DNA of 64,000 nucleotides, from positions 32,002-96,001 of the forward strand of contig JAHHIF010000027.1 in assembly GCA_019358875.1 (NCBI GenBank), in the 5' to 3' direction. Under the pieces are notes generated by a model that was not told where the DNA came from, searched no databases, and saw only the letters and a list, made by a program, of their open reading frames with translations. The number at the start of each line of letters is the position of its first letter. Position 1 is the stretch's first letter. Positions 6,794 through 16,453 of this stretch are shown here, piece by piece. Both the position numbers and the translations under genes were made by a program. This DNA comes from Symplocastrum torsivum CPER-KK1 (lineage in GTDB: Bacteria; Cyanobacteriota; Cyanobacteriia; Cyanobacteriales; Coleofasciculaceae).

Positions 6794-8743
6794 CTATCGC
6801 CCTAATTCTTTTCGAGCTTTCTCGCGTAATTTGCGGGCTTTAGGATGGTCAGGCTCGATTTGGAGGGCTTTGTCTAAAGCCGCGATCGCACGATCAAACC
6901 GTCCGAGGTTCCAGAGGGCTTCACCCTTAGTACTCCAAGCTTCTGCTGAATTTCGCCTCAGCGCGATCGCTTTATCCAAGGCGCGGATTGCTTCCTCAGA
7001 ACGACCAAACCCTTGGAGGGCAATCCCAAAATCAACCCATGCTTCGGTAAAGTTTGGCTTGATTTTAGTGGCTCGTTCGTAGAGTTGTAGCGCGTCTAGG
7101 GGAAGCTTCTGCTGATCGAGGGCATTCCCTTTGCTCCACAACGCTTCTGCATAGTTGGGTTTGAGGTCGAGGGCATCGTTACAAGCGACAATTGCATCAT
7201 TAGGTTTTTTGAGATTGTTCAAGCTGTAGCAACGTCCCCAGTAAGCTTCGGCTGTGTTGGGCTTGAGGGCAATTACCTGATCGTAGAGTTCCAGGGATTG
7301 TTGGGACTCTCCAGCTTGTCGCAAACGCTCAGCTTCCTTGAGAAGTTCTGCTGCTTGTGGCTTCTGCACAGACGGAGGGGAGGTTGGACTTTGGACAGAT
7401 GAATTGCCAGGGCTTGAATTAGGGCTTGCGGTCGATATGCCGCGCTCAGCGATTCGATTGGTAGACAGAGAAGATAGCATGGTCTTCCCCATAAAAATGC
7501 TTGCACCCATGGCAGCGACAGCCGTAACAATGGCAACAATTGACCAAGGCTGACGCCACCATCTCGGTTTTTCCTCTGGTTCTGGTTTGGCGATCGCAGA
7601 GTTTGAGTCTGAAGAGTATATCTGCTGGTCTTCTAAAGGTGCTGTTGTATCTAGATTACCGTTGGTAGTTGAGGACATTTCTGGGGCTTGGGTTGGCAGC
7701 CAAATGTTTGTAGGTGTTAGCTCTACTTCAGACTCTGTTGGATATTTGTCTACCTCAGAATCTGTCTGTTTCTTGGTACCGGATGGCGACAGTTCTAGGT
7801 AGGTAGGTGCTTCTGTGATGTCAGGTATAGGCTGAGGTGGTGGTATTAAGTCCAAAATAGCTGATGGTAAGCTTCGCAGTGCTTCCAGAGCTTCTACGGC
7901 TGTTGGGTAGCGATCGCGAAAGTCATAGCGCACCATGCAGTCAAGAATCTCAGCTAGTTCTGGGCTAATCTGTACTGTGTGATGCTCACCTTCTGAATCA
8001 CCACTGACCTCTCGCCAATTCAGTTCACCCGTCACAGGGTCTTCACCCAGACGCTTGGGGTGGAGTCCGGTTAACGCTTGGATGCCAAGCCGACCAACAG
8101 CGTAGACATCACTACTAAAGCGGGGATTCCCAGCCACCTGTTCGTTGGGCATATAGCCCTTCGTCCCAATGGAAATCGTTAAATTTGTCTGCCCATCGTC
8201 AGGTTCAACAATCTGCGTGCTGACTTGCTTCACCGCCCCAAAGTCAATCAGCACAATTCTGCCATCCCGTTTGCGGCGGATTAAGTTGGGTGGCTTGAGG
8301 TCACGGTGGATAACCTGCTGCTGATGGACAAATGCCAGCACTTGCAGAATATCTTGCAATAGAGCAACCACTTGTGTCTCTGACCACGGTTGACCTGGTA
8401 CTAATTCTTCAGTCAGCGGTTCTCCTTCAACAAATTCCTGAGCAAGATAAAACTCTTGATTGTCCTCAAAGTGGGCTAAAAGCCGAGGAATCTGGTCATG
8501 GCTACCCAATTTGTAGAGGGCTTGAGCTTCTGTATCGAACAGGCGTCTTGCCATTAGCAGAGCCTTGGGGTCTTTCGTCTGTGGTTTAAGTTGTTTAACC
8601 ACGCATCGGGGGTGACTCGGTAAGTGTAAGTCCTCGGCTAGAAAGGTTTGACCAAACCCACCCGCTGCCAGTTCGCTGATGATTTTGTAGCGTCCACCTA
8701 AGGGAGATGGCTCAGGGTTCGTTGGTTGAAGGTCTTGGCTCAT
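6794..8743 (-). CDS. Serine/threonine protein kinase with C-terminal TPR repeats
   Basis: 649 residues. The kinase domain spans about 19-295: Gly-rich loop AAGGFGQTF (26-34), lysine 50 in CVVKQLKP, HRDLKPPNLI with catalytic Asp148, and IDFGAVKQV with Asp167. A Ser/Thr/Pro-rich linker (300-395) leads to one membrane helix at about 400-420, another linker, and at least four TPR repeats from about 465 to the end (TAEAYWGRCYSL, YAEALWSKGNAL, FTEAWVDFGIAL, SAEAWSTKGEAL). The kinase should face the cytoplasm and the TPR part the periplasm or lumen, so the repeats could sense or bind a partner. All catalytic residues are present, so it should be active. A second kinase of the same GGFG subfamily lies at 58299. 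Confidence 0.95.
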   Translation of the reverse strand: MSQDLQPTNPEPSPLGGRYKIISELAAGGFGQTFLAEDLHLPSHPRCVVKQLKPQTKDPKALLMARRLFDTEAQALYKLGSHDQIPRLLAHFEDNQEFYLAQEFVEGEPLTEELVPGQPWSETQVVALLQDILQVLAFVHQQQVIHRDLKPPNLIRRKRDGRIVLIDFGAVKQVSTQIVEPDDGQTNLTISIGTKGYMPNEQVAGNPRFSSDVYAVGRLGIQALTGLHPKRLGEDPVTGELNWREVSGDSEGEHHTVQISPELAEILDCMVRYDFRDRYPTAVEALEALRSLPSAILDLIPPPQPIPDITEAPTYLELSPSGTKKQTDSEVDKYPTESEVELTPTNIWLPTQAPEMSSTTNGNLDTTAPLEDQQIYSSDSNSAIAKPEPEEKPRWWRQPWSIVAIVTAVAAMGASIFMGKTMLSSLSTNRIAERGISTASPNSSPGNSSVQSPTSPPSVQKPQAAELLKEAERLRQAGESQQSLELYDQVIALKPNTAEAYWGRCYSLNNLKKPNDAIVACNDALDLKPNYAEALWSKGNALDQQKLPLDALQLYERATKIKPNFTEAWVDFGIALQGFGRSEEAIRALDKAIALRRNSAEAWSTKGEALWNLGRFDRAIAALDKALQIEPDHPKARKLREKARKELGR

Positions 8744-9173
8744 CGTTGAACTGGCCTACTGGAAGTGAGTCAAAATCAAACAAGTATTGCGCTTGGAGAT
8801 TCTTGCCAGAGGATTTAAGCGGCTCTCACATTTAACCCCTATTTAAGTAAATCGTTCTTTGTTAACCGTAGGCTGTTAACTGATAACGGTCAACACAACG
8901 GTAGTAAACAAAAAGCGACTAAATTCAATGTGTAAGTTAAATGCACATCAGCTTCTTCTGAATGGTTTGTCTTCAACCCAGAACGGAAACGATGCTTCAC
9001 CCCGAATGTGATCGACTCCGTTGAACTCTGGGCTGTTCCTGTGAACAGCACTCACACGCTGTAATGCTCAGGTTAACGCAGTCAAGGAATATTCAGCATG
9101 GTTAGTATTGTGGCAGTCAAACACCCTGCTCAAAGTCTTCCCCTAGACCGAGCATTCGATTTTTGTTCTAGTT
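8744..9173. other. Divergent intergenic region
   Basis: This gap separates the kinase (minus) from the secreted protein (plus) and must hold both promoters. The only structure I see is an imperfect inverted repeat, GTTAACCGT (8861-8869) with ACGGTCAAC (8886-8894), 8 of 9 pairs. It could be an operator, but no known regulator site is recognised. Confidence 0.4.
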
Positions 9174-9554
9174 ATGCTCAAATCCCTGCTTTTTGCCTTG
9201 GTTATCAGTATACTCACTAGCCTACCTGCCCTCGCTGAAAACTGGGTTTTGGTGACTCGTAGCCGAAGTGATGTTGACTACTACATTGACACAGAATCTA
9301 TACAAGCTAGCAATAGCACTTACCTATTCTGGCAGATGTCTGTTCGCTCTGAACCCGATGAAACAGGGATAGTCGCAGAAAAGTCTTATATTTCAATGAG
9401 CTGTCCTCTACGGGGTTTTCGGGTAAAAGCGATCGCTCGTTTCAATGCCCAAGGAGAATTAGTCAATCGTGAGGAATTTAGTGAAAATGAACCTTTGCAA
9501 TTTTTTACCTCAGATAGTATTGGAGAGGCATTATGGAAATCAGTGTGTAAGTAG
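9174..9554 (+). CDS. Secreted protein, surface-adhesin-E-like
   Basis: 126 residues with a clear Sec signal (hydrophobic residues 3-19, cleavage after PALA). The mature part begins ENWVLVTRSRSDVDYYID and has the pattern seen in surface-adhesin E domains: ID-TESI, then YLFWQMSV, a Cys in ISMSCPLRGFR, and a final Cys in WKSVCK that could form one disulfide. Such domains are small periplasmic or surface beta proteins of unclear function in cyanobacteria. The gene sits 50 bp upstream of the pabC-like gene on the same strand and may be co-transcribed, though the roles are not obviously related. Confidence 0.72.
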   Translation: MLKSLLFALVISILTSLPALAENWVLVTRSRSDVDYYIDTESIQASNSTYLFWQMSVRSEPDETGIVAEKSYISMSCPLRGFRVKAIARFNAQGELVNREEFSENEPLQFFTSDSIGEALWKSVCK

Positions 9555-9604
9555 CACCTTTTTTTAAGTAATACCCTTAGAACATTTAAATCTTTAAACT
9601 AGAG

Positions 9605-10405
9605 TTGTTTTGGTACAACGGTCAGTTAAAACAAACAGATTCTCTGGAACTGACGATTGATGAGCCAGGGTTGCTTTATGGTGCAACTGTTTTCACGACC
9701 CTGCGGGTTTATCATCAATCCTTAGACAGTCCACTGACGAACTGGAAGAGTCATTGCGATCGCTTAATCTCTAGTTTGCAAACTTTGGGTTGGCAGTTAC
9801 CTAACTTGCCTCAAATGCGGCAAGGGGCGGATGTATTAAGTGCTTCCTATCCTATTCTCAGAATCACGATTTTTCCCAATGGGCGAGAGTGGATAACAGG
9901 GCGTTGTCTCCCCTCTGATTTAGAAAATCGCCAGCAACTGGGCATTACAGCATGGCTAGCGGATGCCCCTGAATATCGTCGTATCCTTCCAATGCATAAG
10001 ACGGGTAACTATCTCCCTAGTTGGCTTGCTCAACAAGCTTCACAGAAGCAAGGAGCAATGGAGGCGATTTTGCTTGATGCCAAAGGGAATTGGTTAGAAA
10101 CGAGTACAGGTAACCTTTGGGGTTGGAAAGATAACTGTTGGTGGACACCCCCCCTTGATGCAGGGATTTTACCGGGAGTTGTGCGATCACAACTGATTTC
10201 TTGGCTCAAGAAACAGAATCACCCAGTTCGAGAGCTAGTTTGGGACACAAAGTTGGTGCTGAGTTTTGAGGCGATCGCCTACACCAACAGTGTGGTTGAA
10301 GTCATTCCCATTCATACTGTCCTCAAAGCACCTGAAAAACTAAAGTATGACCCACTACATCCTAGTCTTAAGCAACTACGCTGTTGGTGGCAGATCTTGA
10401 GTTGA
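9605..10405 (+). CDS. pabC: Class IV aminotransferase, probable aminodeoxychorismate lyase
   Basis: 266 residues starting at a TTG. The start is supported because MFWYNGQL matches the family N-terminus and no closer ATG fits. Fold-type IV PLP motifs are present: DEPGLLYGATVFTTLRV near the start, the PLP lysine at Lys132 in HKTGNYLPSWLA, LETSTGNLWGW with Glu165, and AYTNSVVEVIPI near the end. Aminodeoxychorismate lyase releases pyruvate to give p-aminobenzoate for folate. D-amino-acid or branched-chain aminotransferases share the fold, but the KTGNYLPS version is typical of cyanobacterial PabC-like enzymes. It lies 50 bp after the secreted-protein gene. Confidence 0.82.
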   Translation: MFWYNGQLKQTDSLELTIDEPGLLYGATVFTTLRVYHQSLDSPLTNWKSHCDRLISSLQTLGWQLPNLPQMRQGADVLSASYPILRITIFPNGREWITGRCLPSDLENRQQLGITAWLADAPEYRRILPMHKTGNYLPSWLAQQASQKQGAMEAILLDAKGNWLETSTGNLWGWKDNCWWTPPLDAGILPGVVRSQLISWLKKQNHPVRELVWDTKLVLSFEAIAYTNSVVEVIPIHTVLKAPEKLKYDPLHPSLKQLRCWWQILS

Positions 10406-10663
10406 TGCACAGGGCGCGGAAATCATTCCCCTATCTCCCCATCATCCGGCGAAGTGGTCAGAAACTTTCGCCTTGATGCACTAGTGAGTACAAAACTTCC
10501 ACACTAGCAGCCCTAGATATTACCATGGATGAGTACAAGTAGTTGATGAAAGGCTTTTCTAGAGCCAATTGCATCAATTTTTCCTGAGAGACGTTAACAT
10601 TAGTTAATACAAGACAAAGTTATTCGATGTCCCGCTCCTCAGTATTTGGAGGTAATTAAGTAA

Positions 10664-12502
10664 GTGAATAAGAAGTGGAGAAACGCAGGGCTGTATGCAC
10701 TACTAGCGATAGTAGTCATCGCTTTGGCAACAGCATTTTTAGACAAACCATCCCAAAGCCGGGATACATGGAAGTACAGCAAGCTAATTAATGAAGTTGA
10801 ATCTGGCAAGATCGAGACGGTCAAGCTCAGTGCTGACCGCACCCGTGCCCTTGTTACCGCTCAAGACGGTCAACAAGTCTTGGTCAACTTGCCTAATGAC
10901 CCCCAGTTGATTAGCATCCTCGCTAACAATGGTGTGGATATTTCGGTTCTACCTCAGAGTGATGAAAGCTTCTGGTTTAGAGCATTAAGCAGCCTGTTTT
11001 TCCCAGTATTACTGCTAGTCGGATTGTTTTTCTTGCTACGACGTGCCCAAAGTGGGCCTGGCTCTCAGGCAATGAACTTTGGTAAGTCCAAAGCCAGAGT
11101 ACAAATGGACCCACAGACCAATGTGACGTTTGGCGATGTCGCTGGCATTGAGCAAGCCAAGCTAGAACTCAACGAAGTTGTTGACTTCCTCAAAAATGCT
11201 GACCGCTTCACTGCAATTGGAGCAAAGATTCCCAAGGGTGTCCTCCTTGTTGGTCCTCCGGGAACGGGTAAAACCTTACTAGCACGAGCCGTTGCGGGTG
11301 AAGCGGGTGTACCCTTCTTCTCCATCTCTGGTTCTGAATTTGTTGAGATGTTCGTGGGTGTCGGTGCTTCCCGTGTCCGCGACTTGTTTGAGCAAGCCAA
11401 GACTAATGCTCCCTGTATCGTCTTTATTGATGAAATTGATGCCGTGGGGCGTCAACGGGGTGCAGGTTTAGGTGGCGGTAACGATGAGCGGGAGCAAACC
11501 CTCAACCAGTTGCTGACTGAGATGGACGGCTTCGAGGGCAATACTGGCATCATCATTATTGCTGCGACAAACCGCCCAGACGTTCTGGATGCTGCACTAC
11601 TGCGTCCGGGTCGTTTTGACCGACAAGTGGTTGTGGATCGTCCTGACTACGCTGGACGTTTGGAAATTCTTAACGTTCATGCGCGTGGCAAAACCTTAGC
11701 GAAGGATGTGGATCTTGAGAAGATTGCCCGTCGTACCCCTGGTTTCACGGGTGCAGACTTGTCTAACCTCCTCAATGAAGCCGCAATCTTAGCTGCCCGT
11801 CGCAACTTCACCGAAATCTCGATGGATGAAGTGAATGATGCGATCGATCGCGTCTTGGCAGGACCTGAGAAGAAAGACCGGGTGATGAGCGAGAAGCGCA
11901 AAACCTTGGTTGCCTATCACGAAGCAGGTCACGCTTTAGTTGGTGCTTTGATGCCGGATTATGACCCGGTGCAGAAGATTAGCATTATCCCCCGTGGTCG
12001 TGCTGGTGGTTTGACATGGTTCACACCGAGCGAAGACCGGATGGACTCAGGTCTTTACACTCGCTCTTACCTGCAAAACCAGATGGCTGTCGCTTTAGGC
12101 GGTCGTATTGCTGAAGAAATCATCTTCGGTGAAGAAGAGGTGACGACTGGAGCATCCAATGACTTGCAACAGGTTGCTCGTGTTGCACGGCAGATGGTGA
12201 CTCGCTTTGGTATGAGCGATCGCCTTGGCCCGGTCGCCTTAGGTCGCCAGCAAAGCAATATGTTCTTAGGGCGGGATATTGCCTCAGACCGTGATTTCTC
12301 TGATACCACGGCAGCAACGATTGACGAAGAAGTTCGGAGTCTCGTTGATCAAGCGTATCAACGCGCTAAAGAAGTGTTGCAGAACAACAAGCATATCCTT
12401 GACAAACTAGCGGTGATGCTAATTGAAAAGGAAACCGTAGATGCTGAGGAACTGCAAGAAGTCTTAGCGAATAACGATGTCAAAATGGCTGCGATCGCGT
12501 AG
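10664..12502 (+). CDS. ftsH: ATP-dependent zinc metalloprotease FtsH (FtsH3 type)
   Basis: 612 residues from a GTG start; a GGAGG lies upstream and the N-terminus NKKWRNAGLYAL matches the FtsH3 group. Two membrane helices (about 8-27 and 103-124) flank a periplasmic/lumenal domain. The AAA module has Walker A GPPGTGKT (197-204), Walker B CIVFIDEIDAVGRQRG and the second region of homology ending RPGRFDRQ. The protease has HEAGH at 419-423 for zinc. From memory the sequence tracks Synechocystis Slr1604 (FtsH3), the essential paralogue that pairs with FtsH1 and controls Fur turnover under iron limitation, or with FtsH2 paralogues in photosystem II repair. It is monocistronic, closed by a strong terminator at 12603. 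Confidence 0.97.
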   Translation: MNKKWRNAGLYALLAIVVIALATAFLDKPSQSRDTWKYSKLINEVESGKIETVKLSADRTRALVTAQDGQQVLVNLPNDPQLISILANNGVDISVLPQSDESFWFRALSSLFFPVLLLVGLFFLLRRAQSGPGSQAMNFGKSKARVQMDPQTNVTFGDVAGIEQAKLELNEVVDFLKNADRFTAIGAKIPKGVLLVGPPGTGKTLLARAVAGEAGVPFFSISGSEFVEMFVGVGASRVRDLFEQAKTNAPCIVFIDEIDAVGRQRGAGLGGGNDEREQTLNQLLTEMDGFEGNTGIIIIAATNRPDVLDAALLRPGRFDRQVVVDRPDYAGRLEILNVHARGKTLAKDVDLEKIARRTPGFTGADLSNLLNEAAILAARRNFTEISMDEVNDAIDRVLAGPEKKDRVMSEKRKTLVAYHEAGHALVGALMPDYDPVQKISIIPRGRAGGLTWFTPSEDRMDSGLYTRSYLQNQMAVALGGRIAEEIIFGEEEVTTGASNDLQQVARVARQMVTRFGMSDRLGPVALGRQQSNMFLGRDIASDRDFSDTTAATIDEEVRSLVDQAYQRAKEVLQNNKHILDKLAVMLIEKETVDAEELQEVLANNDVKMAAIA

Positions 12503-12602
12503 TGTTCACCACTTAAAGAGTAAGTCAAGCAACAGTTGAGAAATTACCGTTTTCTTTACCTAACCTGACAACTCAAACAATCACTTAGTTAGTGAAAAAT
12601 AT

Positions 12603-12634
12603 AAGGGTAGTACATTAATGTACTACCCTTTTTT
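12603..12634 (+). terminator. Perfect palindromic rho-independent terminator
   Basis: A 28-bp perfect palindrome (AAGGGTAGTACAT, TA centre, ATGTACTACCCTT, 12603-12630) is followed at once by a run of T. It lies 100 bp after ftsH and fits an intrinsic terminator. Confidence 0.92.
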
Positions 12635-12720
12635 GTTAAGAGTCATTCTTGAGACGGGTGACTTAAGTCAAAAGTAGAATTATCAATGAAATAGTAGTCA
12701 TAGGAGTAATCATTAGTCTG

Positions 12721-13638
12721 ATGAGCGTGACACCGGAACTAGGATTAGTGTGTATTACAGCATCCAAAGAGGTGCGTTACCGAACTGTCACGCGCAAGCG
12801 TTTGCTTTCGTTTCCGGAATCGGAACAAGAAGAACTGCTCCGGAATTTATACAAGGACAACCTAGAACGCTTAAACTTAGCAATTGATTTTTGTTTAAAT
12901 AATGAGTTAAAACTCTATCGCATTAGCTCTAATCTTTTTCCCTTTGCCGATACAGATTTAGGTGAAAAAGTACTAGATGAATTGAGTGAAGAACTCTTGA
13001 AAACAGGGGGTCGGGCTATCGATGTGGGTATTCGTATAGTTGTACATCCTGACCAATTTGTTGTTTTAAGTTCTGACAATCCGGAAGTCATTGCAAATAG
13101 CATCAAAATTCTTCAGATGCACGCGATGATTATGGATAAGTTGGATTTGCCGCGATCGCCTTGGGCGATGATTGAGATTCATGGCGGAAAAAGCGATCGC
13201 TCAGAGCGACTAGTTGAGGTTATCCGTAAGTTGCCGGAAGCAATTCGCTCTCGATTGGCGCTGGAAAACGATGAATACGCTTACAGTGCTGAGGAAATTT
13301 TAGAAGTTTGCCGTCAAGCGGGTATTCCGATGGTATTTGATGCCCATCACCACGTAATCCACGAAAAGTTAGACAGCTACGAACACCCCAGTGTTGCTCA
13401 GATGCAAGCCGCCGCAGGTACTACTTGGCCTAAGCAAGAGTGGCAGTTGGTGCATATCTCCAATGGACGTGAAGCGTTTGGTGATCGAAATCATAGTGAC
13501 TTAATTACTGTGATGCCAAGTTCTTACAGCAATGCACCTTGGATTGAGATTGAAGCGAAGTTGAAAGAAGAAGCGATCGCAAAATTACGACAAGAGTGGT
13601 TACCTACCCTGGAACCTGCACTGATATCTGCCAAGTGA
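12721..13638 (+). CDS. uvsE: UV damage endonuclease
   Basis: 305 residues with the UvsE/UVDE TIM-barrel signature: ELGLVCIT and YRTVTRKRLLSF at the start, NLERLNLAIDFC, YRISSNLFPF, VVHPDQFVVLSS, IEIHGGKSDRSE, LALENDE and MVFDAHHHVIHE. These supply the His, Asp and Glu ligands of the metal cluster. UVDE nicks DNA 5' to pyrimidine dimers and other lesions and starts an alternative excision repair route. Length is typical. The final segment WIEIEAKLKEEAIAKL is also a family feature. A hairpin 16 bp beyond the stop probably ends the transcript. The gene is solitary. Confidence 0.95.
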   Translation: MSVTPELGLVCITASKEVRYRTVTRKRLLSFPESEQEELLRNLYKDNLERLNLAIDFCLNNELKLYRISSNLFPFADTDLGEKVLDELSEELLKTGGRAIDVGIRIVVHPDQFVVLSSDNPEVIANSIKILQMHAMIMDKLDLPRSPWAMIEIHGGKSDRSERLVEVIRKLPEAIRSRLALENDEYAYSAEEILEVCRQAGIPMVFDAHHHVIHEKLDSYEHPSVAQMQAAAGTTWPKQEWQLVHISNGREAFGDRNHSDLITVMPSSYSNAPWIEIEAKLKEEAIAKLRQEWLPTLEPALISAK

Positions 13639-13653
13639 ATCAAAATCCAATAA

Positions 13654-13678
13654 GAGACGTTCCGCCGGAACGTCTCTG
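13654..13678. terminator. Hairpin between convergent genes
   Basis: AGAGACGTTCCG pairs with CGGAACGTCTCT across one base, giving an 11-bp stem with a 3-nt loop. It sits between the convergent ends of uvsE and the small membrane gene and can stop both. GAGACGTTCC palindromes are also a known repeat type in cyanobacterial gaps. Confidence 0.75.
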
Positions 13679-13686
13679 CTAAAGCC

Positions 13687-13935
13687 CTACTCTTTCTCTT
13701 CGTCCTGATCATCTGATTGAAATAGGTCAGTTGCCTTGCTGCCTAGTAGTCCAAAAATGGCACCGATGCCCATATTCCAGGTAGTATTGCAATTCTCAAA
13801 GACACGAATCTGTTGGGGAGATAAATTGTCTTTAGCAGCAAGCCAGAAGGAGGCTCCACCAGAGAGAAGGGTGAAGCAGACAACGGTGAAGAATACTTGC
13901 TGGAAGGCGGGGGTGAAGTTGAAGTTGTTTTTCAT
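13687..13935 (-). CDS. Small two-helix membrane protein, hypothetical
   Basis: 82 residues. The first helix (about 10-33) is followed by AKDNLSPQQIRVFENCNTT, a second hydrophobic stretch near 52-64 (MGIGAIFGLLGS), and an acidic tail SDDQDEEKE. I do not recognise a family. The SPQQ-x-VFE-x-C-x-x-x-WNMG arrangement is the kind seen in short cyanobacterial membrane proteins with no assigned role. The start ATG at 13935 is the only sensible one. It converges on uvsE and is divergent from the NACHT gene 144 bp away. Confidence 0.65.
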   Translation of the reverse strand: MKNNFNFTPAFQQVFFTVVCFTLLSGGASFWLAAKDNLSPQQIRVFENCNTTWNMGIGAIFGLLGSKATDLFQSDDQDEEKE

Positions 13936-14079
13936 GGTTGAAAGTTCTTCGGAAATTTGACACTTTCATCATCGGGCTGAATCTCTGAAAGCATGACTAG
14001 GCAATGCTTTTCATTTGATTGTCTTTTGCTTGATGTTTGATTGCACAGACTAGGATGGATAAAACACTCTTAGTACGGG

Positions 14080-16392
14080 ATGGCGAAGAAAAGGCTACTG
14101 GTTAGAGCTTCACGTCAAGGAATTGAAAGCGCTGAGAAAGCACTAGTGCGTCTTGGATTTGTTACGAAAACGAATTTTGCAGAGGTCAAGCGGATAGGAA
14201 GATCGACTGTCACTAAGTTTTTTAACCATCAGTCTCTACAGCTAGACTCTTTGCAGCGCATCTGTGAAGAACTAACCTTACCTTGGCAGGAAATTGTTGA
14301 AGATTCGTCTGAAAAGATAGATGCTCAATCAAAGGCTGAGAAGCAACCAAGCAGTTCAGATTTAGATATTGATGCATTGGTGCCGCAGGTGCGATCGCAC
14401 TCTTGCGAAGCAATCCTAGACAACTACAGCAAGATTCGATTATTAGACGACACTCGGATTGATGTTGACCTGCTGTATGTGGATGTTTACGTGCTGGAGA
14501 AGTTGTCGAGCAAGCGCTATGCTTCAATTTCTGGATTGCTAGAAGGCATTGAGCAACGGGAGGACTATGAACGGTTAACGCTAGGACATCGACAGAAACG
14601 ACTCCCTGGACAGGAAATCGTCCGACAATTTCCCCGATTGATGGTGCTGGGCAAACCAGGCTCAGGAAAAACCACTTTCTTACGACATCTCGCCGTTGAC
14701 TGTAGCAAGGGGAAGTTCTTTTGCGATCGCATTCCAGTTTTGCTTGAACTGCGATCTATCAAAGAGGGCAACTCATTCAATCTATTGAACCTGATTCATC
14801 GAGAATTTGGATTGGCACAACAGGAGCAAACACAGCAAATTCTAAATCAGGGAAAAGCCTTTATCTTGCTGGATGGATTGGATGAAGTCCCCAGCCAGTT
14901 GAGGCAGTCTGTTCGAGACCAAATCTACGAATTTGCCAAAGAGTATCGCAAAAACCGCTTTGTTCTCACCTGTCGCACTCAAACGATTGAATACATTGCC
15001 GATAACTTCGAGCCGATTGAAGTTGCAAATTTTGATGCTGAACAAGTTAAAATATTTGCCCTTAACTGGTTTACAGCCACCCCTGAAACATCCGGGGAGG
15101 CAGAGAGGTGGACAAGTAGGTTCGTCGGAAAACTGGAGGAAAATCAGCAAATTCGTGAGCTAGCCATAACCCCCATCCTACTGACTCTGACGTGCTTGCT
15201 ATTCATCGCAGAACAAGACTTACCGAAGAAGCAGTCAGAACTGTATGAAAAAGCGAGTAATCTGCTTTTAAACAAGTGGGATAAATTTCGAGATATTCCC
15301 AGAGATTACCAGCAGCTATCAGTCTCAGACAAGCAAAAACTTCTGAGCTATCTTGCATTCCGGAAGTTTGAGCAACCCGATAACTTTATTCTGTTTGAGC
15401 AGGACGAAATTCAGGGATATATCGCCGAGCATTTAGGGATTGAGGCTGAGGAGAGTGAAACCGTTCTTAAGGCGATTGAAGCCCATCATGGATTGTTGAT
15501 TGAACAAGCGCAAGGGATTTGGTCATTCTCCCACCTCACGTTTCAGGAATACTTCGCCGCTAAATATATCGTTGATAGCTCTAATCCTGAAGCCGAATTT
15601 CAACGACTGCTCACTCACGTCACTCAACCTCGTTGGCGAGAACTTTTCTTGCTGACAGTGAGTATGGTGGAGAATGCTAATAAATTATTGATGCTAATGA
15701 AGCAAAAGCAAGAGGAAATTGGAACCTCATTGATTTCAGATAAGCAATTAAAAAAGTTTCTGGGTTGGGTTAATACAAAGGCTTCTTCGGTTAAGGTACC
15801 TTGTAAATTTTCAGACAAATGCAATTTCTATTTTGCCCTTGTGCATGACTTCCCACTGGCACGTTACTTAGCTGGTGAGCTTGGATCTAAGCCAGACATT
15901 CAGGGTCATGATGACAATATCTTTAATTACGATCTTGCATATAGACATCTTTATGAACTTTATCTTGATCTGAGTCTTACTTTTACACTCTACAGCGAGA
16001 ACTTTGAAGAATTCCGTCGTGGAATTGAGGGATGCCACAGCGATTTCAGTCGTACTCCTAAACTACATCAAGCCCTTGAACATATCAAAATACACCTTCC
16101 TAGGATAGAAGAAGATTTTGAGAAGTTTTTTGATGAGGATTGGCAGAGAGAGAAGCTGTTAGTCGAAGAAACGTTTTGGCAAGCTAATGGTCAGACCCGC
16201 CTCAATGAATTGAGAACTGTAATGATTGAGCATCGCAAGATTGGGCATGACTGGCAGCTCAGTGAGGAGCAGAAGGAACAACTGAAGCGGTACTACGATG
16301 CGAATAAGCTGCTGATGGATTGTCTGAATAGTGGCAATGTCACTCCAAAAGTGAGGGAGGAGATTGAGAAGATACTATTTGCCCATTGCTGA
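14080..16392 (+). CDS. HTH-NACHT STAND NTPase (putative NLR-like defence protein)
   Basis: 770 residues. The N-terminal 75 residues look like a helix-turn-helix of the type found in front of cyanobacterial NACHT/NB-ARC proteins (VRASRQGIESAEKAL, GRSTVTKFFNHQ, LQRICEELTLPWQEI). After a linker, the NACHT NTPase has Walker A GKPGSGKTT (191-199), Walker B FILLDGLDEVP (261-271) and sensor-like FVLTCRTQ. A helical region with HLTFQEYFAAKYIV follows, as in other NACHT proteins. The C-terminal third ends in a helical module with VMIEHRKIGHDWQLSEEQ and YYDANKLLMDCLNSG, the NCH2-type tail. Bacterial NACHT proteins are now known as antiphage NLR relatives. This and the adjacent toxin-antitoxin genes suggest a defence role, but that remains inference. 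Confidence 0.9.
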   Translation: MAKKRLLVRASRQGIESAEKALVRLGFVTKTNFAEVKRIGRSTVTKFFNHQSLQLDSLQRICEELTLPWQEIVEDSSEKIDAQSKAEKQPSSSDLDIDALVPQVRSHSCEAILDNYSKIRLLDDTRIDVDLLYVDVYVLEKLSSKRYASISGLLEGIEQREDYERLTLGHRQKRLPGQEIVRQFPRLMVLGKPGSGKTTFLRHLAVDCSKGKFFCDRIPVLLELRSIKEGNSFNLLNLIHREFGLAQQEQTQQILNQGKAFILLDGLDEVPSQLRQSVRDQIYEFAKEYRKNRFVLTCRTQTIEYIADNFEPIEVANFDAEQVKIFALNWFTATPETSGEAERWTSRFVGKLEENQQIRELAITPILLTLTCLLFIAEQDLPKKQSELYEKASNLLLNKWDKFRDIPRDYQQLSVSDKQKLLSYLAFRKFEQPDNFILFEQDEIQGYIAEHLGIEAEESETVLKAIEAHHGLLIEQAQGIWSFSHLTFQEYFAAKYIVDSSNPEAEFQRLLTHVTQPRWRELFLLTVSMVENANKLLMLMKQKQEEIGTSLISDKQLKKFLGWVNTKASSVKVPCKFSDKCNFYFALVHDFPLARYLAGELGSKPDIQGHDDNIFNYDLAYRHLYELYLDLSLTFTLYSENFEEFRRGIEGCHSDFSRTPKLHQALEHIKIHLPRIEEDFEKFFDEDWQREKLLVEETFWQANGQTRLNELRTVMIEHRKIGHDWQLSEEQKEQLKRYYDANKLLMDCLNSGNVTPKVREEIEKILFAHC

Positions 16393-16453
16393 GATTGAGC
16401 AGCGTAGAGGATTATGATTTACACAGTACCTCCACCGATCGCATAGCTCTGTT

